Of a DNA stretch of 64,000 nucleotides, positions 52,814 to 62,074 are shown piece after piece. The notes under the pieces are model-generated. The model saw only the letters and a program-made list of their open reading frames with translations, searched no databases and was not told the DNA's origin. The DNA is from MPNP01 sp965221445 (lineage in GTDB: Bacteria; Pseudomonadota; Alphaproteobacteria; Rhodobacterales; Rhodobacteraceae): contig CBDCSF010000013.1 of the NCBI GenBank assembly GCA_965221445.1, positions 620,001 through 684,000 of the forward strand, written 5' to 3'. Within the stretch, counting starts at the first letter, position 1. Each line of letters starts with the position of its first letter. The position numbers and the translations under genes are program-made.

Positions 52814-53581
52814 ATGAATGTACTTCTACTTCCCAAAACTATTTTTACTGATCTTACGACATCGCTTGGTCTCTTCACAAGAATCCCGGTAAATCCAAAA
52901 AAGCAATCAGTTAATCTTGGAAAAACGGTATGGGCATGGCCAATTGTTGGTGGACTTATCGGGCTAATTATCGGGGTTTGTGCTGAAATACTAAATTCCC
53001 TGGCAACGCCACCAGAAATTTCATCCCTGATCATCCTTTCGCTCCTGATTTTAATTACAGGAGGATTTCATGAAGATGGGTTGGCTGATACCTTTGATGG
53101 GATTTGGGGTGGGAATACTCCAGAAAAACGACTTGAAATAATGAACGACAGCAGGGTTGGGGCATTTGGTGTCCTAGCACTGGTAATTTCCATATTGTTC
53201 AGGTGGGTGCTTCTGAAATTTCTCTTTGAAAGCGGCTTTCTTGTAGCCCCCCTGATTGTGGTTTGTGTCATCTCCAGGGCAGCAGTTGTACCCTTCATGA
53301 TTATCCTTCCAAGCGCCAAAAATAAAGGCTTGTCATCAGATATCGGACAAATCCCCTTATGGTCGGTTGGAATTTGTGCTCTGATTTCCCTCGTACCAAT
53401 TTACTTTTTTCTCGGGCCGATTGGATTTATACCTGTTACGATTGGATTGTTGATAACATACCCTGTTTATTTTTATGCCAAAAGACTATTGCAGGGCCAG
53501 ACAGGTGATATACTCGGTACAATCCAACAATTTACAGAAATTGGAACAATGCTAGCAATGGTCTTGTATTTTACGGGATGA
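52814..53581 (+). CDS. cobS: Adenosylcobinamide-GDP ribazoletransferase (cobalamin synthase)
   Basis: 255 residues, polytopic membrane protein with about six spans. The CobS signature GGFHEDGLADTFDGIWGG lies at about 82-99, followed by RLEIMNDSRVGAFG. It joins adenosylcobinamide-GDP and alpha-ribazole to make adenosylcobalamin (5'-phosphate). It is divergent from cobT. There is no clear Shine-Dalgarno before the ATG at 52814. Together with cobT it completes the lower-ligand steps, useful to supply the nearby B12-dependent dehalogenase. Confidence 0.95.
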   Translation: MNVLLLPKTIFTDLTTSLGLFTRIPVNPKKQSVNLGKTVWAWPIVGGLIGLIIGVCAEILNSLATPPEISSLIILSLLILITGGFHEDGLADTFDGIWGGNTPEKRLEIMNDSRVGAFGVLALVISILFRWVLLKFLFESGFLVAPLIVVCVISRAAVVPFMIILPSAKNKGLSSDIGQIPLWSVGICALISLVPIYFFLGPIGFIPVTIGLLITYPVYFYAKRLLQGQTGDILGTIQQFTEIGTMLAMVLYFTG

Positions 53582-53647
53582 AGGAAGTAAAACAGATAGG
53601 GTAGAAATACATTTCGATCAAAAATGAGTTTATTTTGAGGAAAGAAA

Positions 53648-55183
53648 ATGAACCAAAGTCCACCCAATATTGTATTGATAATGGCCGATCAGTTGGCTCC
53701 ACAATTTACCGGTACTTATGGCCACCCTTTTGTTAAGACACCCCATATGGATGCCCTATCCGCTAGGGGAGCACAATTTGATTGGGCATATTGCAATTCT
53801 CCTCTTTGTGCACCATCCAGATTTAGTTTTATGGCAGGTCAGCTGGTTACGAATATTGCAGCCTATGACAATGCCAGTGAATTTCCTTCCTCAATACTTA
53901 CCTTTTCTCATTACCTGAGGGTTATGGGATATAAAACCTGTCTTGCCGGTAAAATGCATTTTGTTGGTCCAGACCAACTACATGGTTTTGAAGAGCGGGT
54001 AACAACCGATATCTATCCATCTAATTTTGCCTGGACGCCAAATTGGGAACTTCCTGATGAGCGAATAGATCGTTGGTATCATAACATGGATTCTGTTTTT
54101 GAGGCGGGGTGTGCTGCATCAACATTTCAGATCGAATATGATGAGGAGGTATCCTTCAGCACTAGAAAAAAATTAATGGAATTTGCCCAAGACAAGGACA
54201 GGCCTTTCTGTTTGGTGGCAAGTTTTATTCATCCACACGATCCCTATGTCGCAACTCAAGAGTGGTGGAATCTTTATCGTGATGTTGAAATCGACCTTCC
54301 AAAGAACATTCTCGCATACGACCAACTGGATCCTTTTTCACAAAGAATAATGAAGGGAATCGAATCCAATAACCCCGAAATTACCGAAGAAGTAATCAAG
54401 AACGCCCGAAGGGGGTACTATGCCAACATGTCTTATTTTGACAGTCAAATTGGCATGATAACCCGAACCCTTCAGGAAACTGAACAACATGATAACACTA
54501 TTATTATCCTCACTGCGGATCACGGTGAAATGCTTGGCGAAAGGGGGTTGTGGTATAAAATGAACTTCTTTGAACCCTCAGGACGTATTCCTATGATAAT
54601 GGCTGGACCTGGAATTGCCAATCGAAGGGTAAAAAGTATTTGTTCTCTTGTAGATGTACTTCCAACCCTAATAGACATTGGTGTTAAGGGTGGAATGGAA
54701 CCGCCTGAATTTGTACAACCCATTGATGGTCGTTCTTTGTTACCCATGGCCATGGGTGATTTTGAGGATGGCGGTGAAGCTATCGGTGAATATTGTGCCG
54801 AACTCACGCCTAGTCCGGTATTTATGATTAGGCGGGGAGATTACAAATTCATTTGTTCTGAGGGAGATCCTCCCTTACTCTACAACCTGGAATCGGATCC
54901 TGAAGAACTTGATAACCTGGTAGGAAAACAAGAATATGCCTCTCTTCTGGAGGCATTTGAGAAGGAAGCATCTGCCCGTTGGGATATTGATAAGATAAAG
55001 GTTGACATCATTGCCAAGCAGAAACAAAGACATACACTCTTTAAGGCCCTTGAAAAGGGGACGGTAACCCATTGGGATTATAACCCCCCAAGAGATGCTA
55101 GCACCGAATATGTCAGAACCCATATGGATTGGAAATTTGCAACTGAAAGGACCAGAGTTCCCCCCTTTAAGCAAAGCTCCTAA
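53648..55183 (+). CDS. betC: Choline-sulfatase
   Basis: 511 residues, cytoplasmic (no signal peptide). The sulfatase signature CAPSR (54-58) provides the formylglycine nucleophile Cys54. The opening PNIVLIMADQLAPQF and the later LTADHGEMLGERGLWYKMNFFE carry metal-binding Asp/His residues. The C-terminal HWDYNPPRDASTEYVRTHMD region matches the choline-sulfatase tail that separates BetC from general sulfatases. It hydrolyses choline-O-sulfate to choline and sulfate. GAGGAAAG precedes the ATG. No betA or betB is adjacent. The stop is followed directly, in frame, by a rhuM-like remnant. Confidence 0.92.
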   Translation: MNQSPPNIVLIMADQLAPQFTGTYGHPFVKTPHMDALSARGAQFDWAYCNSPLCAPSRFSFMAGQLVTNIAAYDNASEFPSSILTFSHYLRVMGYKTCLAGKMHFVGPDQLHGFEERVTTDIYPSNFAWTPNWELPDERIDRWYHNMDSVFEAGCAASTFQIEYDEEVSFSTRKKLMEFAQDKDRPFCLVASFIHPHDPYVATQEWWNLYRDVEIDLPKNILAYDQLDPFSQRIMKGIESNNPEITEEVIKNARRGYYANMSYFDSQIGMITRTLQETEQHDNTIIILTADHGEMLGERGLWYKMNFFEPSGRIPMIMAGPGIANRRVKSICSLVDVLPTLIDIGVKGGMEPPEFVQPIDGRSLLPMAMGDFEDGGEAIGEYCAELTPSPVFMIRRGDYKFICSEGDPPLLYNLESDPEELDNLVGKQEYASLLEAFEKEASARWDIDKIKVDIIAKQKQRHTLFKALEKGTVTHWDYNPPRDASTEYVRTHMDWKFATERTRVPPFKQSS

Positions 55184-55450
55184 GAGATAGCTTTATTTTT
55201 TGATAAAGGGCAATCCACAATTACAGAACACATCCATTATACCCTAAAAGACGGTGAACTGGACATGAAATCATTTTGTCGGTATTTCCGACGAACTGGT
55301 AAGGACGTCAAGAATTATAATGTTCTACGATATAATTTGGATATGATTTTGGCAGTAGGTTTCCGTGTTCGCTCTGCCGAGGTTATCCAATTCCGACGCT
55401 GGGTCAATACAATATTAAAGGAAGGTATCTATACGCTTGACGCTTTATAA
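55184..55450 (+). pseudogene. rhuM-like gene remnant, N-terminal part
   Basis: 89 codons read in frame directly after the betC stop: EIALFFDKGQSTITEHIHYT, then LKDGELDMKSFCRYFRRTGK and YNVLRYNLDMILAVGFRVRS, ending QFRRWVNTILKEGIYTLDAL. This is the conserved RhuM start (VItkHINNIF..GEL.SVCAK..YNLDmIisVGYRVkS..g.qFR.WAt..Lke). The ATG at 55265 is internal. The first 30-40 residues and all after about residue 130 are missing here. A matching C-terminal piece lies at 57.9-58.4 kb. Confidence 0.8.
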
Positions 55451-55869
55451 TTTTAAGTTTCTTCAGGGTTAGTCAGTGCAGCTTCGGAGAAAATATTGGT
55501 ATTTACTTGCAGTTTGGGTCGTCAAGCGTATAACCCGCTATTTTAATGTGATAAAGCGCATAAGACCTGCTTGATCCGAGGTATAGAACCCTAGCAAGAG
55601 TTGGCACTTAATGCTGCCAGAACTTCAATATTATCGGGGTGAATCATCCATGCGATCATTATTCTGTTGATCCTTTAACGTGTAATTACCAAAGCGATTG
55701 AAATAAAACCCTTAGCCAAAGCGTTTTATGGGAAGCTATGAGGTTTTTTTGATTAGCACGCAGCACAAGAAATATGCTATTCATCAGATATAAACGTTAT
55801 TCGAAAAGTACCTGAAATAAATCAAAGTTGCTTGTTACAAATATAATATAACAGGAGAGGACATTTGAA
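55451..55869. other. Intergenic stretch, no gene seen
   Basis: About 420 bases between the rhuM N-terminal piece and the zeta-toxin pair. No open frame of note. It is AT-rich, and the last 60 bases probably carry the promoter for the pair. Confidence 0.5.
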
Positions 55870-56073
55870 ATGCCCGTAAAAGTTCCCAGAGTCATTCTTG
55901 ACGATCCGAATGTGGAACCAACAGATGAAGAGTTGGAACTATTGATGCTATCTTTTCAGGAAACAGTGATCCGGAAAAGAAAATTAGCAGAAGAAAAACT
56001 TAGAAAAGAGCTGATTGAAGATTTGGAAAAGGTTGGAAATAATAATATTATCGGAACTGTCAGCAGTAAATGA
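55870..56073 (+). CDS. Small acidic/helical protein upstream of zeta toxin (probable antitoxin)
   Basis: 67 residues. It is highly charged, helical in the middle and C-terminal part (PTDEELELLMLSFQETVIRK, then KLAEEKLRKELIEDLEKV). AGGAGAGG precedes the ATG. It overlaps the zeta-toxin gene by four bases (ATGA), the usual arrangement of toxin-antitoxin pairs. It has no close resemblance to classical epsilon antitoxin that I can see, so the antitoxin role rests on position and charge. Confidence 0.6.
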   Translation: MPVKVPRVILDDPNVEPTDEELELLMLSFQETVIRKRKLAEEKLRKELIEDLEKVGNNNIIGTVSSK

Positions 56074-56696
56074 AAAGATTGCTTGATGCAAAACCCGTAC
56101 TAATCGTGATTGCTGGTCCAAATGGTTCAGGCAAGACAACCTTTACGCACCAAATTCTCAACCACGAGTGGTTTCGGGATTGCATCCTGATAAACCCTGA
56201 TGAAATCGCATTAAATGAATTTGGTGATTGGAACTCACCAGATGCAATATTGAAAGCAGCTCAACTTGCTGATAAGATTCGAGAAAAACATTTGCAATCA
56301 AGTAAGTCTCTTGCATTTGAAACGGTTTTTTCTTCACCACTCAAGGTCGATTACGTACAACGTGCAATCAGTGCCGGTTTTTTTGTTCGTCTGTTTTTCC
56401 TAGGGACTGATTCACCCACGATAAACATGAACCGTGTAGGGTTTCGTATAACCCAAGGAGGTCATGCAGTGCCCTTTGACAAGATTATTTCCCAATACAA
56501 TAAATCCCTGACAAATCTAAAGCGTTCCCTGAACTTGGTTCAAAGAGGATATATCTATGATAACTCTATTGACAATGAATTTCCAAAATTACAATTCAGA
56601 ACTGAATCAGGTTTAATCAAAAAGATTTATTACACGGATCATGAATGGGCATGTCTTATACGAAAAGGTGTTTCAACCACCTGGAGTGAAGAATAA
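56070..56696 (+). CDS. Zeta-toxin-family kinase
   Basis: 208 residues. Walker A is GPNGSGKTT (16-24); VIAGPNGSGKTTFTHQIL opens the P-loop. INPDEIALNEFGDWNSPDA and KSLAFETVFSS are the acid and helix regions of zeta-type toxins, RLFFLGTDSPTINMNRV is the later strand, and RVGFRITQGGHAVP carries the GGH-like substrate region. Zeta toxins phosphorylate UDP-N-acetylglucosamine and poison wall synthesis, but some members act otherwise. The preceding small gene overlaps by four bases and is the likely antitoxin. Confidence 0.85.
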   Translation: MKRLLDAKPVLIVIAGPNGSGKTTFTHQILNHEWFRDCILINPDEIALNEFGDWNSPDAILKAAQLADKIREKHLQSSKSLAFETVFSSPLKVDYVQRAISAGFFVRLFFLGTDSPTINMNRVGFRITQGGHAVPFDKIISQYNKSLTNLKRSLNLVQRGYIYDNSIDNEFPKLQFRTESGLIKKIYYTDHEWACLIRKGVSTTWSEE

Positions 56697-56754
56697 AGTG
56701 TTTATTGTTAATTTTTTCCAATTTATACTTGAACCACTTTAAAATCATTGATAG

Positions 56755-57797
56755 TCACTCTTTTAGTTCTGGTACCATTACCCACTTTCGATGCATGATT
56801 GATGTTATCGGTATGGGATCATCCGTGAACTTCTTCCATGCTCTTCGGACATTGACCTTTACGTCTTCCAAGTTCTCAAACACTTGATTGGCATGATAAG
56901 TGGACTTCAGATAATTATACACATTCTCCATTGGATTGAGTTCGGGGGAAATAGGGAGGCAGGTGAAAGAGAGTGAGATTGGGCAGAGCGTTCAAATCCT
57001 TGGATCGGTGCCATGTTACCCGGTCCAGGATAACAACGGCATGATAAACTTCTGCACCTTGGTACCGATGGAACCCAAGTGCCGGTTCATCTCAACAGTA
57101 TTGGATCTCGCACACAGGTGGGCAACACCCTGATGATACGCGGAACAAATCGCCGAAAACAGGACACAGGACTTGAAACGACAGTCTCGCATTTTCCTCG
57201 GCCGCGTGCCTTTGGGAGCCCATATATGGCGTAATATACCCATCTGGCCCAGTCGGGCTTCATCCTGAAACCAGAATTCCAGCTTTGTCAAGGCAACTTT
57301 TGGGCCAACCTTGCGACGCACCAGGTCCGGAAAGTTGCGACGAAACGCCTCCTGAGCCCTCCAGGTCAGCCTTCGGATGAAGGGAACGAGGTGATATCCA
57401 GGCAAGCCCCAAGCGGTGCAACATCTTGCGAATACCTTCCCAGGAATACTGAATGCCAAACAGATCCTCAATCATAACAACAATTTCACAAACCCGATAC
57501 CTTGACGGCGACACCGCTCCTATGTCAGGACCTACCACAACGGTGGCAACCAACTCCCTGATATCCTCTTCCGATAACCGGTGACGCCTGCCACCTTGAA
57601 GACAAGGACGCGAACCCTCAATACCAGCCATGTTATACATGACGATCCAGGCACGTAATGTCTGTGCTTAAACACCTTGGGACCGTGCCGCTTCAGTACA
57701 CGACATACCGGATAATGCCATGGAAATGCCGTGCACTTTGCAACTTGTCTAATTCTTCGGTTGTGAGGTAGTGCTTGTTGATAGCTATGGCCTTCAT
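56755..57797 (-). pseudogene. IS630-family transposase, frameshifted
   Basis: The parts lie in order on the minus strand: an N-terminal HTH (MKAIAINKHYLTTEELDKLQ at 57797 downward), a second HTH region (MYNMAGIEGSRPCLQGGRRH, LSEEDIRELVATVV), the DDE part (KLEFWFQDEARLGQMGILRH, IWAPKGTRPR), and a last stretch with VVILDRVTWHRSKDLNALPN and FPELNPMENVYNYLKSTYHA, ending PELKE at 56755. They occupy three frames, so at least two frameshifts and one in-frame stop are present. It is recognisable as IS630 but dead. Its presence between two rhuM pieces suggests it, or the zeta pair, entered the rhuM gene. Confidence 0.85.
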
Positions 57798-57942
57798 GGG
57801 TACTGCTCCCTTCGCATTGATTTTGCATTATGAGTAAACCAATATAGGGATATTTGAGCACTACTACACTTGGGTATTTGTCCTTAAGCCATGGTTTTTG
57901 GAAGTGGTTGGGGTTATTAATCAGGCATGCATCAAAGTGGAC

Positions 57943-58366
57943 ATGTCGTTCGGGAAATTAAAATTGGCAATCGATTATTTTAAAGTGGTTCTGGTATTAG
58001 CTAATATGGGATTAACCTTGTTTATTGGAGTTATCGTAAGAAAGAGATATCGGCACAGCCAAAATTATCTGAAGAATGATGAAATTGAAGACCTAAACAG
58101 GATAGCAACTATGTATTTGGATTATGCCGAGGATCAGGCCAAAAACAGGTAAGCAGTCAGCATGAACGAGTGTGCAAAGAAACTGGATACACTTTTGGAT
58201 TTCAATGAAAGAGATTTTCTACCCATGCTGGCAAATTAACAATGAATGAGGCACAAAACCTTGCTACAGATCGGTACTACGAATTTGATACAAAGAGAAA
58301 AAAGCCGAATTCATGGCCGCGGATGAAGAGAACATCAAAGAACTCCAAATCCTGAGAAAAATTTGA
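57943..58366 (+). pseudogene. rhuM-like gene remnant, C-terminal part
   Basis: Sequence NMGLTLFIGVIVRKRYRHSQ, NYLKNDEIEDLNRIATMYLD, YAEDQAKNR is followed by an in-frame TAA, then MNECAKKLDTLLDFNERDFL. After one-base shifts it continues AGKLTMNEAQNLATDRYYEF and AEFMAADEENIKELQILRKI. This is the RhuM C-terminal block (NMGLTsW..., AKNYL..eEi..LNriv.myLDyAE.qA, then kLdafL.FNEr..L...GKls...A..la...Y..F). The stop plus two shifts, one in a run of A, make it dead. It is collinear with the N-terminal piece at 55.2 kb on the same strand. Confidence 0.75.
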
Positions 58367-58422
58367 AAATAGCGGTGAAAGATGGCATAGGATAAATAAA
58401 GTACTGGAGTATGGAAATTTAT

Positions 58423-58616
58423 AGTGCTTATATACCTATCAAGCCATTTTGTTCTATTTCCCCTTGAATAGGGCTCTACACAATAACAATCGGTGTATCC
58501 ATAGAATAACCGAACACATCCTTGTGGGAACAACACAGGGAGGATGTACCAGCTTAAAATCATTCTCTGTGCGTAAGTTTTTTCTACCAAAATGGCTAGA
58601 TAGGTGTATAAGCACC
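58423..58616. mobile_element. MITE-like element with 29-bp terminal inverted repeats
   Basis: AGTGCTTATATACCTATCAAG... (left, 58423-58451) is matched on the opposite strand by GGTGCTTATACACCTATCTAG... (right, 58588-58616). The two 29-bp arms differ at three positions. The 136-base interior has no open frame. Size, paired ends and lack of coding fit a non-autonomous miniature element. The right end lies thirteen bases past the fdxA stop. No related transposase ends were found in the window. Confidence 0.7.
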
Positions 58617-58629
58617 AAATTAATCTACT

Positions 58630-58968
58630 TCAGCTTCCTTCACCAGGTTCTTCAGAGAAATACTTTTCTAGCTTACCATCTTCGAATTCGTGGCTTTCAG
58701 CATCGGGAGGGGCATCCTTCTTTTCCAAAATTACCGGCCAGATTTCGGAGTATTTTCGGTTGAATTCAACCCATTCTTCCATGTCCGGTTCAGTATCTGG
58801 CCTTATTGCGTCTACAGGGCATTCTGGTTCGCAAACTCCACAGTCAATACATTCATCCGGATGAATGACCAACATGTTTTCACCCTCGTAAAAACAGTCT
58901 ACGGGACACACTTCAACACAGTCGGTGTATTTACAAGCAATGCAACTATCAATTACAACGTACGTCAT
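58630..58968 (-). CDS. fdxA: Seven-iron ferredoxin
   Basis: 112 residues, the FdxA type ([3Fe-4S] plus [4Fe-4S]). The first cluster region is CIACKYTDCVEVCPVDC, the second CIDCGVCEPECPVDAI. The C-terminal extension PDMEEWVEFNRKYSEIWPVI with KDAPPDAESHEF is the family's characteristic tail. It acts as a soluble electron carrier. It follows the helicase gene on the same strand by 138 bases. In many Alphaproteobacteria an S4-domain (HslR-like) gene lies between them; here none is seen. Confidence 0.95.
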   Translation of the reverse strand: MTYVVIDSCIACKYTDCVEVCPVDCFYEGENMLVIHPDECIDCGVCEPECPVDAIRPDTEPDMEEWVEFNRKYSEIWPVILEKKDAPPDAESHEFEDGKLEKYFSEEPGEGS

Positions 58969-59105
58969 ATTTGTCCAGGGAAAAGAGCCAAAGTCTATGG
59001 CTAGGTATTTATATTTTGACCTCTTTCAACCTGTAAGCAGAAGATAAAAAGCAAATTTCAAAAATATAAATCTGGTAAAACAAAAACAGGGTTTGTTTAA
59101 AGATT

Positions 59106-62042
59106 TTATAATTTATCCCTAATCTCCAGCAATGCAGCGAAGGGATGATTTGGATCATGTTTTCGTTTGTATGGCTTGTTACTTTTTGACCTTTGAGAAA
59201 CATTACCCTTTTTATCCACAGGTTTAAATTTCTTTACGAATTTTTTCCTTGTACCCCCGTCTCGCTCGGATTTGTAAGGCTCTCTTCTTTGCGTCTGATT
59301 GTTTGTTCCCCTTTTTGTGAATTTCTTTTTCGGGGGGCCAGTCCTCTTGGGTATCCACTTATAGGTATACACTACCTCTTTAACCACATCACCCTCCTGA
59401 GTAGATTCAGTATCACCTTCGGCTTGACTATCTCCAGACACTGACAGTGATGTCTCTTCCTTATCGGCTATATTTGATTTTTCTTCCTTACTACATTCTT
59501 TCTCTTGGTTTTCCATCGTGGTTTGTTCTAGAGTAGTTTCAGAAACTTGTGTGTTTAATTCCTTATCTTTTTCCCCTGACTCTGAACCATTTGCTTGATT
59601 ATCGGTTTTTTCATCCGGTTGTGAACCAGGGGGGGTATCCAGAGCTGGAGGGTTCAATGGTTTCTGACTTTCCTCAACGATAACCTTGTAACCCAAACCT
59701 TTCATAAATTCTGAAAACATTTCACGAGACAACCCGGTAATTGAAAGCATCTCTGCTGATGGACCAAATCCTTTTTTACCATCTTCAACCCTGATCAGGT
59801 TCATTAGTCGTTCTAGAATATCTACCCTAATTGCTACATTACCGATTTTGAAGAATCCACATTTGGGATAATACCCCTCAGGACCCTGTGGTAATTGCGT
59901 CAATGAAGTAAGGCCAAAAGGCGGTGGGGGTGGAAATTCAGTAAAGCCTTTCTGTAGAGACCAAAGGATTAACCTTAACCGTGTCGGATAAGGTTTAATC
60001 GAAGTTAATTCATAAACCGAAAACTGTCCGAACTTAACACCGAAAGCCCGCAAGAATCCTCTTTTTTCCTGGTCAAGGCTTGTTACTTCTTTGATCACTG
60101 AATCTCTTCTAAGGATTCCAAATTCATCAACAATTCGTTGGGCAAATCCCCTCACTTCACCCTCAAGGGACTGATCGTTTCTTAACTTATGCAAGTTTTC
60201 GAGATCCTCTTTGATCCTTTGATCCACGTAGGAATCAAGCCTTGATTGGACTTTTTCACTAACCTTTTCACCAGCTACCTTATCTACAAAAACCTTTATC
60301 CTGGGACTGTACGGATCATCTCCTTTCACTAGTTTCCCAACTGCATGGGATCCCCACATTATCCCACCCTGCTCCGTAATATCGAATTCCTGGTTTGGTG
60401 CTTTGACTATCTTATTCGCAAGTAGAGTAAATTGAGGTCCAACTATTTTATTGGTAACTTCCTTCAAGACTTTTTCTTCGTCAGGTGTAGAGCCAAGGTT
60501 TCGAAAAAATCGAAATCCTTCAAGCCTGCCTATACTTTGGCCCTCAATCTCAATTTGACCATCTTCAGTAATTTCCGGCACTAATTGCTCCTTTTTGCTA
60601 AGTTTTCTTATTAATACACTAACTTTCATATCAATAAACCTATTGGTTAGTTTACGATGTAAAGAGTCAGATAGTCGATCCTCAACCCCACGGGTTCTTT
60701 CACGCCAGTATTTTGTATCTTCTACCCAGTTGGGTTTTTGAGCTATATATGTCCAAATTCGTATTGAGGCGAGATTTGCTGAAAGGCTATCGATACCACC
60801 TTCGTTTTTGTCAATTCTATCCAGTTGTTGATTAAACCAGTCCTCTGGTATGAAATTCCCATCTCGTAGATACCAATAAATTTTTGTCACCAAGCCGGAG
60901 TGGTTGTTTACCCCTGAATTCCTAAAGTCAGGTATTTGGCATACTTCCCAGAGCAATTTAACCTCCGAAAGGTTAAGTGGTGCCTTTAGGATTGAATCAT
61001 CATTCATTAATTCCTTCAAAACCAGAATATCGGTGGCTTCCTTGGTTAAGATAAGTGATGGATTTTTACTCGGTATGGAAAGTGACTTCAAAAGGGTTTG
61101 AAGTGACCTGAAGTCTAGGTTTGTATTCCTCCACTGGATTTTCTTGATTGGATTGTATCTGTTGCTTTCTATATCCTGCACAATAGTGAAGGGAATTTCC
61201 TCACACCCTTTAACGATACCAAAGGTTCCAGGTTTCTTGTATCTTCCTGCCCGGCCAGCAATTTGCCCGGTTTCCATTGGTGTAAGCCCTCTAAATCGTC
61301 GACCATCAAACTTGCTGATCCTGCTAAATGCGATATGGTCAATTTCCAGATTTAATCCCATGCCGATGGCATCCGTTGCCACCAGATAATTAACATCGCC
61401 ATTTTGATAGATATCAACCTGTGCATTTCTGGTTCTTGGACTCAAGCCTCCTGTAACTACTGCTGCACCACCTTTTAGCCTCCTGATCATTTCCGCATTG
61501 GAATAAACATCCTCAAGGGAAAAACCGACAATGGCAGTTCTTGGATCCAACCGGGAAATATCTTTCTTTCCGGTATATGTAAGGGTTGAAAACCTATCCC
61601 TTCTTTCAAAGGATACGTTATTGAGGAGATTTGAAATAACCTGCTTGATGTTTTCAGAACCAAGAAAAAGAGTTTCTTTCTGACCTCTGGCATGCAATAA
61701 CCTATCAGTAAAGATATGTCCCCTTTCCAGATCTGAGCATAACTGAATTTCATCAACAGCCAAAAAATCTGCACCGAGCCTTGTCGGCATTGCTTCAGTC
61801 GTACAAACCCAATAACAAGCTCTGTTGGGCACAATCCTCTCTTCCCCAGTAATCAGGGCCACCTGGGAAGGACCAACACGTTTAACAACCTTATCGAAAA
61901 CCTCCCTGGCAAGCAGTCTGAGTGGCAATCCTATAACCCCAGTCTTGTGAGTTAACATTTTTTCAATGGCAAAATGAGTCTTGCCGGTATTGGTTGAACC
62001 CAATATTGCATTGACGTGGGTTTTGTGTGAATAATTTTGCAT
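59106..62042 (-). CDS. SUV3-like DEAD/DEAH-type RNA helicase
   Basis: 978 residues. Motif I is LGSTNTGKTHFAIEKML (about 14-30), motif II LAVDEIQLCSDLERGH (about 94), and IGMGLNLEIDHIAFSRISKFDG with TGQIAGRAGRYK (motif VI) follow in the second RecA domain. A C-terminal SUV3-type region lies at about 300-750. From about 780 there is a long, low-complexity acidic stretch, then a basic Lys/Arg-rich tail (KKKFTKRGTNNQTQRREPYK), and a conserved end HPFAALLEIRDKL. This is the alphaproteobacterial relative of mitochondrial Suv3, an RNA-unwinding enzyme involved in RNA turnover. The gene starts 33 bases from the TPR gene's stop. Confidence 0.93.
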   Translation of the reverse strand: MQNYSHKTHVNAILGSTNTGKTHFAIEKMLTHKTGVIGLPLRLLAREVFDKVVKRVGPSQVALITGEERIVPNRACYWVCTTEAMPTRLGADFLAVDEIQLCSDLERGHIFTDRLLHARGQKETLFLGSENIKQVISNLLNNVSFERRDRFSTLTYTGKKDISRLDPRTAIVGFSLEDVYSNAEMIRRLKGGAAVVTGGLSPRTRNAQVDIYQNGDVNYLVATDAIGMGLNLEIDHIAFSRISKFDGRRFRGLTPMETGQIAGRAGRYKKPGTFGIVKGCEEIPFTIVQDIESNRYNPIKKIQWRNTNLDFRSLQTLLKSLSIPSKNPSLILTKEATDILVLKELMNDDSILKAPLNLSEVKLLWEVCQIPDFRNSGVNNHSGLVTKIYWYLRDGNFIPEDWFNQQLDRIDKNEGGIDSLSANLASIRIWTYIAQKPNWVEDTKYWRERTRGVEDRLSDSLHRKLTNRFIDMKVSVLIRKLSKKEQLVPEITEDGQIEIEGQSIGRLEGFRFFRNLGSTPDEEKVLKEVTNKIVGPQFTLLANKIVKAPNQEFDITEQGGIMWGSHAVGKLVKGDDPYSPRIKVFVDKVAGEKVSEKVQSRLDSYVDQRIKEDLENLHKLRNDQSLEGEVRGFAQRIVDEFGILRRDSVIKEVTSLDQEKRGFLRAFGVKFGQFSVYELTSIKPYPTRLRLILWSLQKGFTEFPPPPPFGLTSLTQLPQGPEGYYPKCGFFKIGNVAIRVDILERLMNLIRVEDGKKGFGPSAEMLSITGLSREMFSEFMKGLGYKVIVEESQKPLNPPALDTPPGSQPDEKTDNQANGSESGEKDKELNTQVSETTLEQTTMENQEKECSKEEKSNIADKEETSLSVSGDSQAEGDTESTQEGDVVKEVVYTYKWIPKRTGPPKKKFTKRGTNNQTQRREPYKSERDGGTRKKFVKKFKPVDKKGNVSQRSKSNKPYKRKHDPNHPFAALLEIRDKL

Positions 62043-62074
62043 GGTGGTCCGAGAGCTGGAAGCTTTGAAATAAG

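Noticed and set aside
52738..53034. 98-codon frame on the minus strand across the cobS start
   Set aside because: It lies opposite cobS, which has its full signature. Its product (MIRDEISGGVAREFSISAQT...) has no family.
58449..58864. Plus-strand frames of 86-104 codons over the MITE and fdxA
   Set aside because: They are antisense to fdxA or run through the inverted-repeat element. No motifs were seen.
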